Counted from the stretch's first letter, positions 43,210 to 53,425 are shown. The stretch is DNA of 64,000 bases from Acidobacteriaceae bacterium (GCA_035944135.1 DASZBM010000002.1:1488001-1552000), one strand, 5' to 3'. The notes: generated by a model from the letters alone, not told the origin. Translations and numbers: made by a program.

Positions 43210-44454
43210 CTAAGACTTCCCTATGGCTTCCAGCACAGGCACGGTTGACGCCAGAGTCTGCACCTTGCGGAAACCTTCGAGCACATCGTCCACGTCGCGG
43301 TCATCTCCAAGAAAGACCGTATGGTTTAGCCAGATTCCGTCCTTGCAGACGCGCTCGGCTTCCGGCAGATACAACGATTGGTAATCCTGCGCGGCGTGCC
43401 ACCCACTGCAGCGCGCGAGAGATCCGGTGTGCCTGGCGAAGACTTCGTTTCGGTACAGCGGCGCGGGATATGTTGGCTTGGCGGGAATACCTTCAGCCTG
43501 CAGCGCGCGGATGACTGCGTCGCGCTCCAGTCCGGCGAAACCCTTCGAGTCATAGCGTAGGGTAAGGAGGTAGTACGGATGGCGCTCAATGCGCGGGTCA
43601 TCGGCCACGAGTGTAATGCCGGAAATATGCTTGAGGCCTTCGCGGAACCGTGCAACGTTCTTTGCGCGCAGCTCGGTCTGAGCAGGCATCTTCTTTAGCT
43701 GCTCGCATAGCACGGCGGATTGGAAACCAGTGATGCGGTAGTTCGTGCCCAGCGTGTAGTGATCGAACCATCCACCGTCACGGCGTCGGCCTTGATTGCA
43801 GTAGGTCCAACACTTATCAATCAGCTCTTCAGATTTGCTGAGGAGCATTCCGCCTTCGCCGGCGGTGATCAGCTTGAAAGACTGGAAGCTGAACGTTGCG
43901 ACGTCTCCCCAGCCACCGACGGGCACGCCTTTCCACTTCGCGCCGTGTGCGTGAGCGGCGTCCTCGAGGAGCTTGAGTCCGTGCCGTTGCGCCACCGCCT
44001 GGAAGGCGTCCATCTCAGCCGGGCGTCCGCCAAAGTGAACGACCACGATCGCCTTCGTACGCGCCGTGATCGCAGCCTCTGCAGCCCGAACGGAGAGGTT
44101 AAGCGTTTCGGGGTCAATGTCCGCAAAGACTGGCGTTGCATGGCAGAGCATGATCGCGCTCGCCGAAGCAATGAACGTGTACGGCGGAACGATAACCTCA
44201 TCGCCGGGACCAATCCCCATGGCTTTCAGCGCCACTTCAATCGCAATCGTGCCATTCGAGCACGCAACTGCGTGCGGTACTTCGTGATACGCAGCGAAAC
44301 TCTTCTCAAGCTCCTTTACGCTTTCGTGGTAGCCGCCCCATGAGCGGCTGTGCAACACGCGGAGCAGCGCCTCTTCTTCACTGTGGTCGTACTGCGGCCA
44401 GGGAGCGAATGGCGTGGTACGAACCGCAGGCCCTCCAAGCATCGCAAGTGTCAC
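43210..44454 (-). CDS. DegT/DnrJ/EryC1/StrS-family PLP aminotransferase
   Basis: A 414-residue fold-type I enzyme. PLP-binding residues: LEDAAHAHG (D165) and the Schiff-base Lys194 in SFQSFKLITAGEGG. ACSNGTIAIEVALKA and EVIVPPYTFIASASAI are also typical. These enzymes usually transaminate keto-sugars. The start is GTG 44454, with ATG 44442 as an alternative. The gene is divergent from a secreted hydrolase, and both share the palindrome at 44532. Its role with the degradation genes is not obvious; it could handle an amino sugar or act as a dehydratase-like member. Confidence 0.87.
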   Translation of the reverse strand: MTLAMLGGPAVRTTPFAPWPQYDHSEEEALLRVLHSRSWGGYHESVKELEKSFAAYHEVPHAVACSNGTIAIEVALKAMGIGPGDEVIVPPYTFIASASAIMLCHATPVFADIDPETLNLSVRAAEAAITARTKAIVVVHFGGRPAEMDAFQAVAQRHGLKLLEDAAHAHGAKWKGVPVGGWGDVATFSFQSFKLITAGEGGMLLSKSEELIDKCWTYCNQGRRRDGGWFDHYTLGTNYRITGFQSAVLCEQLKKMPAQTELRAKNVARFREGLKHISGITLVADDPRIERHPYYLLTLRYDSKGFAGLERDAVIRALQAEGIPAKPTYPAPLYRNEVFARHTGSLARCSGWHAAQDYQSLYLPEAERVCKDGIWLNHTVFLGDDRDVDDVLEGFRKVQTLASTVPVLEAIGKS

Positions 44455-44531
44455 AAGCTATTCCTTTCCGATACCGTGGTCGTACATGTAAAAGCCGTTG
44501 AAACAATGCCGTCACAACACTATTCTGAACC

Positions 44532-44549
44532 TGTTCTACATATAGAACA
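44532..44549. promoter_or_regulatory. Candidate IclR operator (site 2, divergent promoter)
   Basis: TGTTCTACATATAGAACA has perfect 7-bp arms (TGTTCTA/TAGAACA) around CATA. It lies about 75 bases from each start of the divergent aminotransferase and hydrolase genes, so it could control both. A TGTATATTAG element just downstream may be a -10 region for the rightward gene. Confidence 0.65.
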
Positions 44550-44623
44550 ATGATTCTGTATATTAGTTGTGAGCGGAGAGGGATGTCAAGAATGTTCTAG
44601 ACACTCTGGAAGGAGAACGGGCT

Positions 44624-45880
44624 GTGCCTTGTCGCAAAAATGTTTTATTGCTCATCCTTTTGGCGCCTGTGATTGCGTCTGCGCAGGGACCACTCACATC
44701 AGTGACACACGTTACGACCGAGCCGGACGGTCGGTTCTTGGTCGACGGCAAACCCGTCTTCCCCATCGGCTTCACCGCGGGACCGCCGGCCGATGCAAAG
44801 GATCCGGGCGGCAGCAATGGCATGGCGGTGTTGCGCCGCGAGGGCTTCACCTTCCAGCAGTGGCAGTGCCCAAAAGGCCAGTGGGGTCCTGCGAAGGAAG
44901 CAGAGCTAGATGCGCTGATCAAAGCCGCCGATCGGGAAGGTCAGCATATCGTCATCTGGATCGGCGACCTCGAGGATGCGCAACCTTCCGACACAACAAA
45001 GTTCGCGGAGCTGCAACGTGTCGTCAACAAATACCGCAACGATCCCGCGATTTTTCTTTGGAAGGGCATCGACGAGCCACAGTGGGGCAAGGTACCCGCC
45101 GAACACCTGCGTGCGTTTCACGACCTGGTGCATGAACTTGATCCTAACCATCCGGTCTGGGTGACGCAGGCACCGCGTGGGACGGCCGATGACCTCGAGC
45201 CCTATTCGAAGTACTTCGACGCAGGTGCGATCGACATCTATCCGGTCAGTTATCCGCCTGGCATCCACTCCGGCAACGGTAATCGCAACCTTAGCGTCGT
45301 TGGCGATTACACGCTCGAGATGCGCAAGGCCGTCGACTACAAAGAACCCGTGATGATGACACTGCAGATCTGTTGGAGCGGTGTTGCGAAGCCCGGCAGG
45401 ACACTACGCTTCCCCACATTTCCAGAGGAACGCTACATGTCTTATCAGGCGATCATCGACGGCGCACGCGCCCTGCTGTACTTCGGTGGCACATTGCCGC
45501 AGTGCCTCAACCAGCGCGACGCAGCGCTCGGTTGGAACTGGACGTTCTACGACCGCGTGCTGCGTCCTGTACTGGACGAGTTGAGTCCCGCGAGCCCGCT
45601 CTATCCTGCGCTCATCGCGCCAAACTCAACGCTCGCGATTAAGTCCAGCGGCGGACCGGCGCTCGAGCACCTTGTTCGCCAATCTGGCAACTACATTTAC
45701 CTGCTTGCAGCGAAGCGAGAAGGCGAAACGGTACAGGTCAGTTTTTCTGGCCTGCCCGCCGGCATCACTGACGGCGAAGTACTCTTCGAGGAGCCGCGCC
45801 ACGTGCAGGTCGCGGACGGCGCCTTCACTGACTGGTTCGGACCGGACGAGGTGCATGTCTATCGCTTCCGCAGGCCGTAA
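44624..45880 (+). CDS. Secreted TIM-barrel glycoside hydrolase-like protein
   Basis: A 418-residue protein with a signal peptide (LLLILLAPVIASAQG). GRFLVDGKPVFPIGFTAG, KYRNDPAIFLWKGIDEPQWG with a candidate acid/base Glu, DIYPVSYPPG, and SYQAIIDGARALLYFGG follow the pattern of clan-A-like hydrolases (GH2/GH5/GH42-type), with a small C-terminal beta domain. The exact family is not recognised, and a clear nucleophile Glu was not found. The GTG start has AAGGAG 9 bases upstream. It heads a rightward set with the epimerase, lyase and oxidoreductase genes. Confidence 0.7.
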   Translation: MPCRKNVLLLILLAPVIASAQGPLTSVTHVTTEPDGRFLVDGKPVFPIGFTAGPPADAKDPGGSNGMAVLRREGFTFQQWQCPKGQWGPAKEAELDALIKAADREGQHIVIWIGDLEDAQPSDTTKFAELQRVVNKYRNDPAIFLWKGIDEPQWGKVPAEHLRAFHDLVHELDPNHPVWVTQAPRGTADDLEPYSKYFDAGAIDIYPVSYPPGIHSGNGNRNLSVVGDYTLEMRKAVDYKEPVMMTLQICWSGVAKPGRTLRFPTFPEERYMSYQAIIDGARALLYFGGTLPQCLNQRDAALGWNWTFYDRVLRPVLDELSPASPLYPALIAPNSTLAIKSSGGPALEHLVRQSGNYIYLLAAKREGETVQVSFSGLPAGITDGEVLFEEPRHVQVADGAFTDWFGPDEVHVYRFRRP

Positions 45881-45952
45881 GATTAATCTCCACGATAGCC
45901 GCCCTTCGCCGCATCGCCGCAGCCATCTGTTCTTTGGAGTTATTTGCGAACC

Positions 45953-47266
45953 ATGAAGAGACGGCAGTTCCTTCTTCGCTCCGCCGCAGCGGGAGCCGCG
46001 CAGTTCGCGCCCGCTCTTGTGCCGGGTGTGACTGCTGGCGCACAACACACCAGCTCGCAACAGCAACCGCCTCTCGGCCATACGCTGTCCGAGCTTCACG
46101 TGATGTACCATCGCGATTTGTTCGTTGACTGGCTGCCCTTCATGGAACAACACGTGATCGACCGTGAGTACGGTGGCTTTCTATGCAATACGGACTTCGA
46201 CGGCACGCATGTGGACTACGAGAAAGAACCGCTGTTTGAAGGCCGCGGCATGTGGGTTTACTCCACTCTCTATCTGCGTTTTGGGCGTGATCCGCGCTAT
46301 CTTGAGGTGGCGCGCCGCAGCGCCGAATTGCTGGAAAAATCTCAGCCGCCTGACGACACGTTCTGGTGCAACACCATTCATCGTGACGGCTCGCCCGCCG
46401 GGCCCTCAGGCAAGCTGATCCCTACCGACGTCGGCATCGCCGAAGGATTCGCCGCGTACGCACAGGCGACAGGCAAGCAGGAATATCTAGATCGCGCGAA
46501 GCGCCTGCTCCGCAAGTGTATCGAGGCATACGACCGTCCGACCTACAATCCGGCCGTTGGCCGCACTTACTTCGGCGAAAATGCTCCGCCGCTTCCCGGC
46601 GCGCGCATCATGGGCAGCGCCATGATCATGCTGCGGTCGGCAGCACAGATTCTCGCCGCCGATCCGGATCCGTATTTTGATCAGTTCGCGAAACGCTGTG
46701 CCTCGATCGTGCTGGAGCATCACTTCAACCCTCGCTATCGCCTTAACAATGAGCTGCTGCAGCATGATGCTTCCCTGCCCGGCACGCCCTACGATCAGCT
46801 CGTCAACCTCGGCAACACGCTGGAGATAACGTGGATGCTGCTCGACGAGGCGACGCGACAGCACGATGAAACAATGCTTCGCACGATTGCCGATCGCTTT
46901 CATCGTCATGCCGAGGTCGCCCGAGATCCCGTGTATAACGGCGTGTTCCATACTCTGCGCAACGTCGATCAAAACGATTATGTACTGACGAAACTGCTCT
47001 GGGCGCAGGAAGAAACGCTGACTGATGCTCTCTATATCTATGATCGTCTTGGCGAGCCCTGGGCCGCCAAACTCTTTACCGGCATGCATGCCTACGTCCG
47101 CCGCACATTCCCGCTCACAGCACACGGTTCTCCCATCTGGATGTACCAGACCGGACGGCAGGCAACGTTCGAGCAGTTCTCCCTTCTTGGAAAGCGCATC
47201 GAGAACTACCATCACCCCCGTCACCTCATGCTCACTCTCTTGCGCCTTGAGGCAATGCTTCATTGA
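45953..47266 (+). CDS. Tat-exported AGE-fold (N-acylglucosamine 2-epimerase family) protein
   Basis: A 437-residue protein with a Tat leader (KRRQFLLRSAAAGAAQ). The (alpha/alpha)6 barrel matches AGE/cellobiose-2-epimerase proteins: HHFN-type and DREYGGFLCNTDFDG, KEPLFEGRGMWVYSTLY, and a C-terminal RIENYHHPRHLMLTLLRLEA. Members epimerise or isomerise sugars at C2, mostly in the cytosol; export here is unusual and suggests action on released oligosaccharides or a lyase-like role. ATG 45953 exposes the Tat motif. Confidence 0.8.
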   Translation: MKRRQFLLRSAAAGAAQFAPALVPGVTAGAQHTSSQQQPPLGHTLSELHVMYHRDLFVDWLPFMEQHVIDREYGGFLCNTDFDGTHVDYEKEPLFEGRGMWVYSTLYLRFGRDPRYLEVARRSAELLEKSQPPDDTFWCNTIHRDGSPAGPSGKLIPTDVGIAEGFAAYAQATGKQEYLDRAKRLLRKCIEAYDRPTYNPAVGRTYFGENAPPLPGARIMGSAMIMLRSAAQILAADPDPYFDQFAKRCASIVLEHHFNPRYRLNNELLQHDASLPGTPYDQLVNLGNTLEITWMLLDEATRQHDETMLRTIADRFHRHAEVARDPVYNGVFHTLRNVDQNDYVLTKLLWAQEETLTDALYIYDRLGEPWAAKLFTGMHAYVRRTFPLTAHGSPIWMYQTGRQATFEQFSLLGKRIENYHHPRHLMLTLLRLEAMLH

Positions 47267-47301
47267 CTCGAACTTGAAATGCGTTTTATATATCGTCTTG
47301 T

Positions 47302-47319
47302 TGTTCTACATATTGTACG
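47302..47319. promoter_or_regulatory. Candidate IclR operator (site 3, before the lyase)
   Basis: TGTTCTACATATTGTACG matches site 2 at 15 of 18 positions; its right arm is degenerate. It lies 34 bases before the lyase start. Confidence 0.55.
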
Positions 47320-47352
47320 GAGTTTTTCGCGCAGCTACTTCCTGCCCTAGTC

Positions 47353-50300
47353 ATGCGATCGACAACGCCGCAACGCGCCGCAACACTGCTTGTGAGTCTG
47401 CTACTTGCGCCGCTGCTTGCCTGCGGTGCAACGCACTCCGTCTCCTCTGCACTCGCACCCTGGATTTTTCATGCGGACTGGAGCGGCGGCTTCTCCGGCT
47501 GGATGAGCTTTCCGCTCGCGCAGGACATCGGATACGACCCGACGCTGTATACCGTGAAAGTCGGAGAAACAACGGCTCTGCAACACAACTTCAATTCACA
47601 CGGCGAGCCCACGTCATGGTTCGGTTTTATCCGCCCGCTCTGCTTCACTGCAGACGCACGCACTCGTTTAGTAGTGCGCTATCGTCTTGATCTGAGTGCC
47701 GCTCTTGCGGAACCCGAGCTCATTTTCGTTGGCCTTGACGGTCATCGCCACACGACGCCGCTCCCTGGAGGCAACGGCGAGCACAACCTGGCAATCACAG
47801 GCGCACAGCTTCATCTCGCGACCGCGACGCCTATCGTGGCAATCATCCTCCGCGGAAGACTCGAACACCCGCCGCTGTATTCCAAATCGCGCTGGCTGAT
47901 TGAGAATTTCGAGCTTCACGCAGAGCGCGCTCCGGAGGTTGTGCTCGCAAGTCCGAAGCTCGACGCGACCGTCGACGGCTCTCAAGTCGCCGACATCACA
48001 CTGTCGCCGAGCGGCGCCCTAAAAATCGAACGCGTATTTCCTTCCCTGCCCGCGACGATCAGCCTCTACGATCCAACGGGCGCAAACGCAGGGTCGCAGG
48101 ACGTCCCCGCGGGCACAGCTGCGGCTTCCCTGTCCCTCAATGCAGCAGCTCAGCCGGGACTATGGAAGGCTGAAATCGCACAGGGCTCCGCGCGCACGAG
48201 CTTCCGGTTCCTCGTACTCGGATCCATTCCACCCCATCCTCGGGTGCTTCTTTCGGCGAATAGGCTCGAAGAACTGCACACTGAATCTCGCTACGCTGAC
48301 CTCCGGAGACAGATCCATCAACACGCCGAGACACTCGCGACAAAGATCGCGTTCAACCCTGAGGCAGGTGACAACATCGCTCTCATGCCGTCAGGTCGTG
48401 GCATCGGACCCACCGAGCCGGCGCAGCTCAAGCCTTATGTGGAACTCGTCGAAGACTACGCCGACGCCATTGCCTACAATGCACTCGACTACCGCCTCAA
48501 CGGCAATAAAGCCGCGCTAACGGCCGCACGCAGGGCGCTGGACGCGATGATGCAATGGCCCACGTGGGTTCCGCCGCGCTTCCAGCAGCACGGCCTCTAT
48601 ACCTACTACGAAGTCGGTGTCATTGCGCAGCGAGTCGCATTTGGTTATGACCTCATCGGGCCGGAGCTCACTTCGCCCGAGAAAGAGAAGACCGCCGACG
48701 CGTTCTGGAAATGCGTTATTCAGCCGGCCGTCAATGAATACTTCTCATACAATCGCGATCCCATTGCCGCGAGCAACTGGATGGCTAACTCCGTTGGCGG
48801 CGCTATTGAAGCAGCTGTGGCAGTGGCGGGCGATACTCCCAACTGGCGCGAACGTGAGGGTCCCGCGCTTGCCAAACTGGAGTTCGCCTACGAGCAGCTG
48901 CTCCATGGGCTCTTCTCCGGTGATGGCAGTGAGTCTGAGCCTTACGGATACGAAAACTTCGCAATGCAGGGCATCAGCTGGGGCATGAGCTCACTCAATG
49001 CACTTGGGATTCATCCCGCCGGCAGCGAGCGGATGATCGACGGCTTTTGGTGGCCATACTACGTAACCGTAAGGCAAGGCCTGCAGCTTGACACCGGGGA
49101 TTTCAACGGTCATCTCACCGGCCTGCCTGGGTTCGCATGGGGCGCGGCAACCAGCGGTATTCCTGAGCTGCGAGCGCTCTATGACACGGGAACTAACCTC
49201 GATTTGATGCAGACTGTTGAGACCAGTCATAACGGTCACTTGCTCGAGGAACGCCTCGGTCCCATCGACCTTGTCTGTTGCTCCAAACCTGCGCAGTCAT
49301 TTACGCCGCCTCCAACTTCGCGCATCTTCCCGCTTCGTGGAAGTGCCGCACTGCGCAGTGGATGGAGTGACGATGCAACCATCATCTCTCTGCGCGTCGG
49401 CCCTTGGTTCAACCATCAGCATGCCGACGAGGGCAGCTTCCAGGTCGCGGCGTTCGGCACAACACTGATCGACGAAGCAGGATACACGAACTACTACACC
49501 GACCCGCGCTACGCCGACTACTTCAGCCAATCGGCCGGGCACAACACTTTGCTCGTGGACGGGAATGCTTTCAGCCAAACAGCAATTGCCAGCCGTTTCT
49601 GGCCCGGTTTCCCCGCCCCACACTTCACCTCACATTTGCTGGCTGGCGGGATTGATTATCTCGCCGCTGACCTCACCGACGCATACGACGGCGTGCTCGA
49701 GCACTATGAACGCGAGTTCTTCTTCCTCAAACCAGGTGTTCTAATCGTGCGCGACCGCGTCCGCTCCCCCGCGCCCCACGTATTCTCGTTTCTGCTGCAC
49801 GCTCCTGCCGAATCGGGAGTGACAACCAACGGCTCATCGGCCATCTTTCAAACGAAGACCGCTGCTGCTTTGATATCCGCCACCGGTGGCAATGCGACCT
49901 GGACGGTCGCTCAGGAACCCATCTCGTCCACGCTATTTACTGACCTCGATCATCAGCAAATCAAACCACGGCAGGAGATTCAGCTTTCATCCTGGAAAAC
50001 CACGACCGCGCAATTTCTTGCCGGCACAACTTTCATTCGCGGCAATCCAACACTACAGAACGCGTTGAAACCTTTGAACTCAGATAACGCCGTCGGCTTC
50101 GCTGCGACTGCCGCGAACGAACCGCCGCGCATTCTCTTTCGCTCGCATCCGGGAGCGCTCGTTCTTGGAGCCTTTTCTACAGACGGCGATGCACTTGCGC
50201 AAAACTCCGCCGATTCGTATCTCGCAATCGCTGCTAGCCAAATACAAGAGAGGGGGCACCCCTTTCTTCGCTCCAATGACCCTGCTGACATCCTGTGGCA

Positions 50301-50484
50301 GCGCTCCGGCTCAGCGCTCGAACTTCACGTCTTTGCCGCGAAGAGCACGACCCTTCAAGTTGCTGGCGACAACTCCGCACGGTCTGTCACTGTTGACGGC
50401 AAAGCGATTCCGGTCCGCTACAGCGACAATATGATTGTCGTGCCGCTCTCAGGTGACGAGGAGCATCATGTGTCTATTCAGTAA
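47353..50484 (+). CDS. Secreted heparinase II/III-like polysaccharide lyase
   Basis: A 1,043-residue protein with a signal peptide (LLVSLLLAPLLACG). After an N-terminal beta region (about 30-290) comes an alpha-toroid: NWMANSVGGAIEAAVAV, SEPYGYENFAMQGISWGMSS and DTGDFNGHLTGLPGFAWG. The C-terminal beta-sheet has the Hepar_II_III signature WFNHQHADEGSFQVAAFG and GHNTLLVDGNAF. Such enzymes beta-eliminate uronic-acid polysaccharides (heparin, alginate, ulvan or plant uronans). It is preceded by operator site 3 and followed by an oxidoreductase. Confidence 0.85.
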   Translation: MRSTTPQRAATLLVSLLLAPLLACGATHSVSSALAPWIFHADWSGGFSGWMSFPLAQDIGYDPTLYTVKVGETTALQHNFNSHGEPTSWFGFIRPLCFTADARTRLVVRYRLDLSAALAEPELIFVGLDGHRHTTPLPGGNGEHNLAITGAQLHLATATPIVAIILRGRLEHPPLYSKSRWLIENFELHAERAPEVVLASPKLDATVDGSQVADITLSPSGALKIERVFPSLPATISLYDPTGANAGSQDVPAGTAAASLSLNAAAQPGLWKAEIAQGSARTSFRFLVLGSIPPHPRVLLSANRLEELHTESRYADLRRQIHQHAETLATKIAFNPEAGDNIALMPSGRGIGPTEPAQLKPYVELVEDYADAIAYNALDYRLNGNKAALTAARRALDAMMQWPTWVPPRFQQHGLYTYYEVGVIAQRVAFGYDLIGPELTSPEKEKTADAFWKCVIQPAVNEYFSYNRDPIAASNWMANSVGGAIEAAVAVAGDTPNWREREGPALAKLEFAYEQLLHGLFSGDGSESEPYGYENFAMQGISWGMSSLNALGIHPAGSERMIDGFWWPYYVTVRQGLQLDTGDFNGHLTGLPGFAWGAATSGIPELRALYDTGTNLDLMQTVETSHNGHLLEERLGPIDLVCCSKPAQSFTPPPTSRIFPLRGSAALRSGWSDDATIISLRVGPWFNHQHADEGSFQVAAFGTTLIDEAGYTNYYTDPRYADYFSQSAGHNTLLVDGNAFSQTAIASRFWPGFPAPHFTSHLLAGGIDYLAADLTDAYDGVLEHYEREFFFLKPGVLIVRDRVRSPAPHVFSFLLHAPAESGVTTNGSSAIFQTKTAAALISATGGNATWTVAQEPISSTLFTDLDHQQIKPRQEIQLSSWKTTTAQFLAGTTFIRGNPTLQNALKPLNSDNAVGFAATAANEPPRILFRSHPGALVLGAFSTDGDALAQNSADSYLAIAASQIQERGHPFLRSNDPADILWQRSGSALELHVFAAKSTTLQVAGDNSARSVTVDGKAIPVRYSDNMIVVPLSGDEEHHVSIQ

Positions 50485-50587
50485 CGAAAAACAGGGAAGC
50501 CTTACGATTTAAGTTTCTGCAAATCTCAGGCGAAGCCTAAGTCCGAGTCGCGAGATCACTTGCTTCATCCAAGGAAAGGGAACCATC

Positions 50588-51643
50588 ATGGACGAACTCC
50601 GAATCGGCATTATTGGCATGGGAAAGATGGCGCGGCTTGCCATGCGCGTTTTCATGGAGTGCCATCTGACTCGCGTCGTTGCGTTCAGCGCGCGCCGGCA
50701 GGAGGTCGTAGAGCAAGTCTCAGCGGAGTTCTCCATACCCGGCTACCTTGATTACCGCAAGATGCTCGAGCGCGACGATCTCGACGCTATCGTCATCGCC
50801 ACACCTGACAATTGGCACTTCGAGTTCGCACACGCTGCGCTTGAAAGCGGTCGACACATTTTTGTTGAAAAGCCGTTTACAACGAACGTGAAGGAAGCCG
50901 ACATCCTGTTGCGGCTGGCGCATCAGAAAAACCGAAAGATCCAAGTGGCGTTCAATCATCGCTGGCTATCTTCGTACAACACAGCACACAGCACCATCTC
51001 GTCGGGTGAGATAGGCGTTCCCATAGGTGGCTACGCGCGCAAGAACGATACCATCGTCGTCTCGACAAAGAACATTCGATGGGCGGGCGAAACAACGTCT
51101 GCGTGGCTGCTCTCCTCGCACGACATCGACCTCGTGCGCTGGTTCCTCGGCAGTGAACCGCTCGAAGCGCGCGCCTATGGTCGCAAGGAATTTCTGCTCG
51201 CGCGTGGCGTGCCCACCTATGACATGATCCAGGCGCAGGTAAAGTTCGCGAATGGCGCCTTCGTTACGTTTGAATCCGGCTGGATCTACCCGAACACGTT
51301 TCCTACGAACGTGGACTCCTACATCCAGCTGGTCGGTTCCGCTGGCACCGTGCTACTGGATCGCAAATGCGAATCGTTGGAGGTCAGCACAGAGAAGTCG
51401 TTCAGCTATCCCAAGAACTTCCTCAGCGCCGACATCTTCGGCCGCGTGCGCGGAGCATTCCCTTCGTGCCTGGAAGATTTCGCCCGCGCGATTCTTGCGG
51501 ACCACACGCCGAAAGTTTCCGGCTTCGATGGCCGCCAGGTTACGGCGGCACTCGAGGCAATCCACGAATCGCTCGCGCGTGATGGAGAAACCGTGCGGAT
51601 CAAACAGCCGGACGATGACATCTTGAGCTGGTCGAACAGCTAG
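50588..51643 (+). CDS. Gfo/Idh/MocA family oxidoreductase
   Basis: A 351-residue NAD(P)-dependent enzyme. The Rossmann start is LRIGIIGMGKMARLAMRVF, followed by VIATPDNWHFEFAHAAL, the EKPF catalytic-lysine motif and LLSSHDIDLVRWFLG with the conserved His. The C-terminal sheet holds FANGAFVTFESGWIYP. It probably oxidises or reduces a sugar product of the lyase pathway. It ends convergently with the symporter gene, 33 bases away. Confidence 0.88.
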   Translation: MDELRIGIIGMGKMARLAMRVFMECHLTRVVAFSARRQEVVEQVSAEFSIPGYLDYRKMLERDDLDAIVIATPDNWHFEFAHAALESGRHIFVEKPFTTNVKEADILLRLAHQKNRKIQVAFNHRWLSSYNTAHSTISSGEIGVPIGGYARKNDTIVVSTKNIRWAGETTSAWLLSSHDIDLVRWFLGSEPLEARAYGRKEFLLARGVPTYDMIQAQVKFANGAFVTFESGWIYPNTFPTNVDSYIQLVGSAGTVLLDRKCESLEVSTEKSFSYPKNFLSADIFGRVRGAFPSCLEDFARAILADHTPKVSGFDGRQVTAALEAIHESLARDGETVRIKQPDDDILSWSNS

Positions 51644-51676
51644 CATCGAAGACGATCAACTCTCCCGCGCTACGAT

Positions 51677-53425
51677 TCACGACGCCTGAGGCACATCGAC
51701 CGACGCACTCGACTCCGCGGCGGCGATCTGCTGCGCACGCCGGGCACGGTAGACGCCCATCCCAATCAACGCTGCGCCTAGTGCCAGATCGATCTCCCGC
51801 GCACCGCGCGAGGCTGCAAGGAGTCCCGCGATGCACAGCAGCGAGCCAACGGATGCGCCTGCGAATGCAATCACTTTCGTCTGCTCCATCCTCTGTCCGG
51901 CCACCTGCACAATAGCCGGTCCGACGCTTGCGAAAACCCCATCGTACTTTTCCTGTTGAACGCGTTTCTCGCCGAATAGATACGTGCCAATCACCATTCC
52001 GAAGATCGTCACCCCGGTATTGACGAGCACCGACGCTCCATCATAGTTCTGCGCCATCCAGGGCCAGTGTCCCTTCGGGAAATACCATGTGCGCATACCG
52101 AGCAGCGTGAGGCCCATCGTAAGCCCAAGAAAGTATCCGACCACAACGCCCTGCCAGTTCAGCTTCTTCGATACCAGCGCCGCCATGAGCGGCACGAACG
52201 ACGGAGCGATAAAGGCGCTTGCCAGCAGCACCATTAAGTGGAAGAGTGACTGGTCGCCACCGCGCGCTATGAATAACCCAATCCCAAGCGAGGTGCCACC
52301 GACCAGCAGCGTGATCAGGCGCCCGATATTCACCATTCGCTGATCGCTTGCATCCGGCCGAATCAGGCGCTGATAGACATCCTTTGTCAAAACGCTGGCG
52401 ATCGCGCTGAAGTCCGAGCTGACCGTCGCCATGGTCGCCGAAAGCATCGCTGCAACGATAATGCCCACCATACCTGCGGGCAGCAACCTGAGCACCAGCA
52501 GCACATAAACGTCTGTGGTCTTACGCTGCGCAATCAGATCCGGCAGGAAAGTCCGCGCAAGGATCGCAGGCAGGATCATGAGCGGGCCGCCGATCAGGTA
52601 CAGAAACGCTGAGAAGTACGCTGCCTTTGAAGCGTCGCGCTCGTTCTTCACCGAGTAGAACTTCTGCGCCAGCGACCACGAGCCATTCAGCGTGATAGTC
52701 AGCATTACTGCCCAGCCGGCTAGATAAATCCAGTTATATGGGCCGTTGGTCATGCGCAGGAATCCCGGCGGCATGACAGCAAGGGCATGATGTACCCCAC
52801 CCGCCGCCCACACAGCAAGAGGTACGAGCAGAATTAGCGCCAGCGTCTTCATCAGAAACTGAATGTAGTCGGTGACCATAAGCGCCCACACGCCACCCAG
52901 GAACGTATAGACGATTGTGATGACACCGCAAATGATGACAGACCAGGCAACGGAAATTCCCAGGCCCACCGCTAGGAATGTACTCGTCGCGAATATCTTC
53001 AGCCCGTCCTCGGCCACTTTCGTCGGAATGCCGGCCCACGCCAGCAGTTGCCGCACAAACGGACTGAATCGCCGTTCCATAAACTCCACCGGCGTCACTA
53101 CCCGAGCACGTCTCCATTGCCGTGCAAAGATAAACGCCCCGGCGAGGCAGCCAGGCACGGCAACCCAGATAAGGCTGATCGCCGTAAAACCATACGTGTA
53201 CCCGATCTGTGAGTAGGAAACGAATGCCAGCGCGCTAGCACTCGACATGTAGTGCGAGATCCCCGCCAGCCACCACGGCACGCGATGACCGCCGGCGAAA
53301 TAGTCTTCGGCCGAATGCATCCTGCGCCGATAATAGAGGCCCACCAGGAGGACTAGTAGCAGGTAACCTCCGATCATCACCAGATCGGAGGTTGTTAGTG
53401 GAAACTGTCTCCTGGCTCCGCTCAT
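51677..53425 (-). CDS. Sodium:solute symporter (SSS family)
   Basis: A 582-residue carrier with about 13-14 membrane segments. ISHYMSSASALAFVSYSQIGYTYGF, VVTPVEFMERRFSP and ATVSSDFSAIASVLTKDVYQRLI are SSS motifs with the Na-site serines. Its place between the lyase set and the TonB receptor suggests it moves a sugar acid or oligosaccharide across the inner membrane. No operator-like palindrome was seen directly upstream. Confidence 0.88.
   Translation of the reverse strand: MSGARRQFPLTTSDLVMIGGYLLLVLLVGLYYRRRMHSAEDYFAGGHRVPWWLAGISHYMSSASALAFVSYSQIGYTYGFTAISLIWVAVPGCLAGAFIFARQWRRARVVTPVEFMERRFSPFVRQLLAWAGIPTKVAEDGLKIFATSTFLAVGLGISVAWSVIICGVITIVYTFLGGVWALMVTDYIQFLMKTLALILLVPLAVWAAGGVHHALAVMPPGFLRMTNGPYNWIYLAGWAVMLTITLNGSWSLAQKFYSVKNERDASKAAYFSAFLYLIGGPLMILPAILARTFLPDLIAQRKTTDVYVLLVLRLLPAGMVGIIVAAMLSATMATVSSDFSAIASVLTKDVYQRLIRPDASDQRMVNIGRLITLLVGGTSLGIGLFIARGGDQSLFHLMVLLASAFIAPSFVPLMAALVSKKLNWQGVVVGYFLGLTMGLTLLGMRTWYFPKGHWPWMAQNYDGASVLVNTGVTIFGMVIGTYLFGEKRVQQEKYDGVFASVGPAIVQVAGQRMEQTKVIAFAGASVGSLLCIAGLLAASRGAREIDLALGAALIGMGVYRARRAQQIAAAESSASVDVPQAS

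Noticed and set aside
50245-50262. GGGGGCACCCC-like string inside the lyase gene resembling the repeat end
   Set aside because: It is in frame coding sequence with no other part of the repeat nearby.
50511-50550. Possible third copy of the 85-bp repeat before the oxidoreductase gene
   Set aside because: Only TGCAAAT and CCTAAGTCC agree, too little to claim homology.
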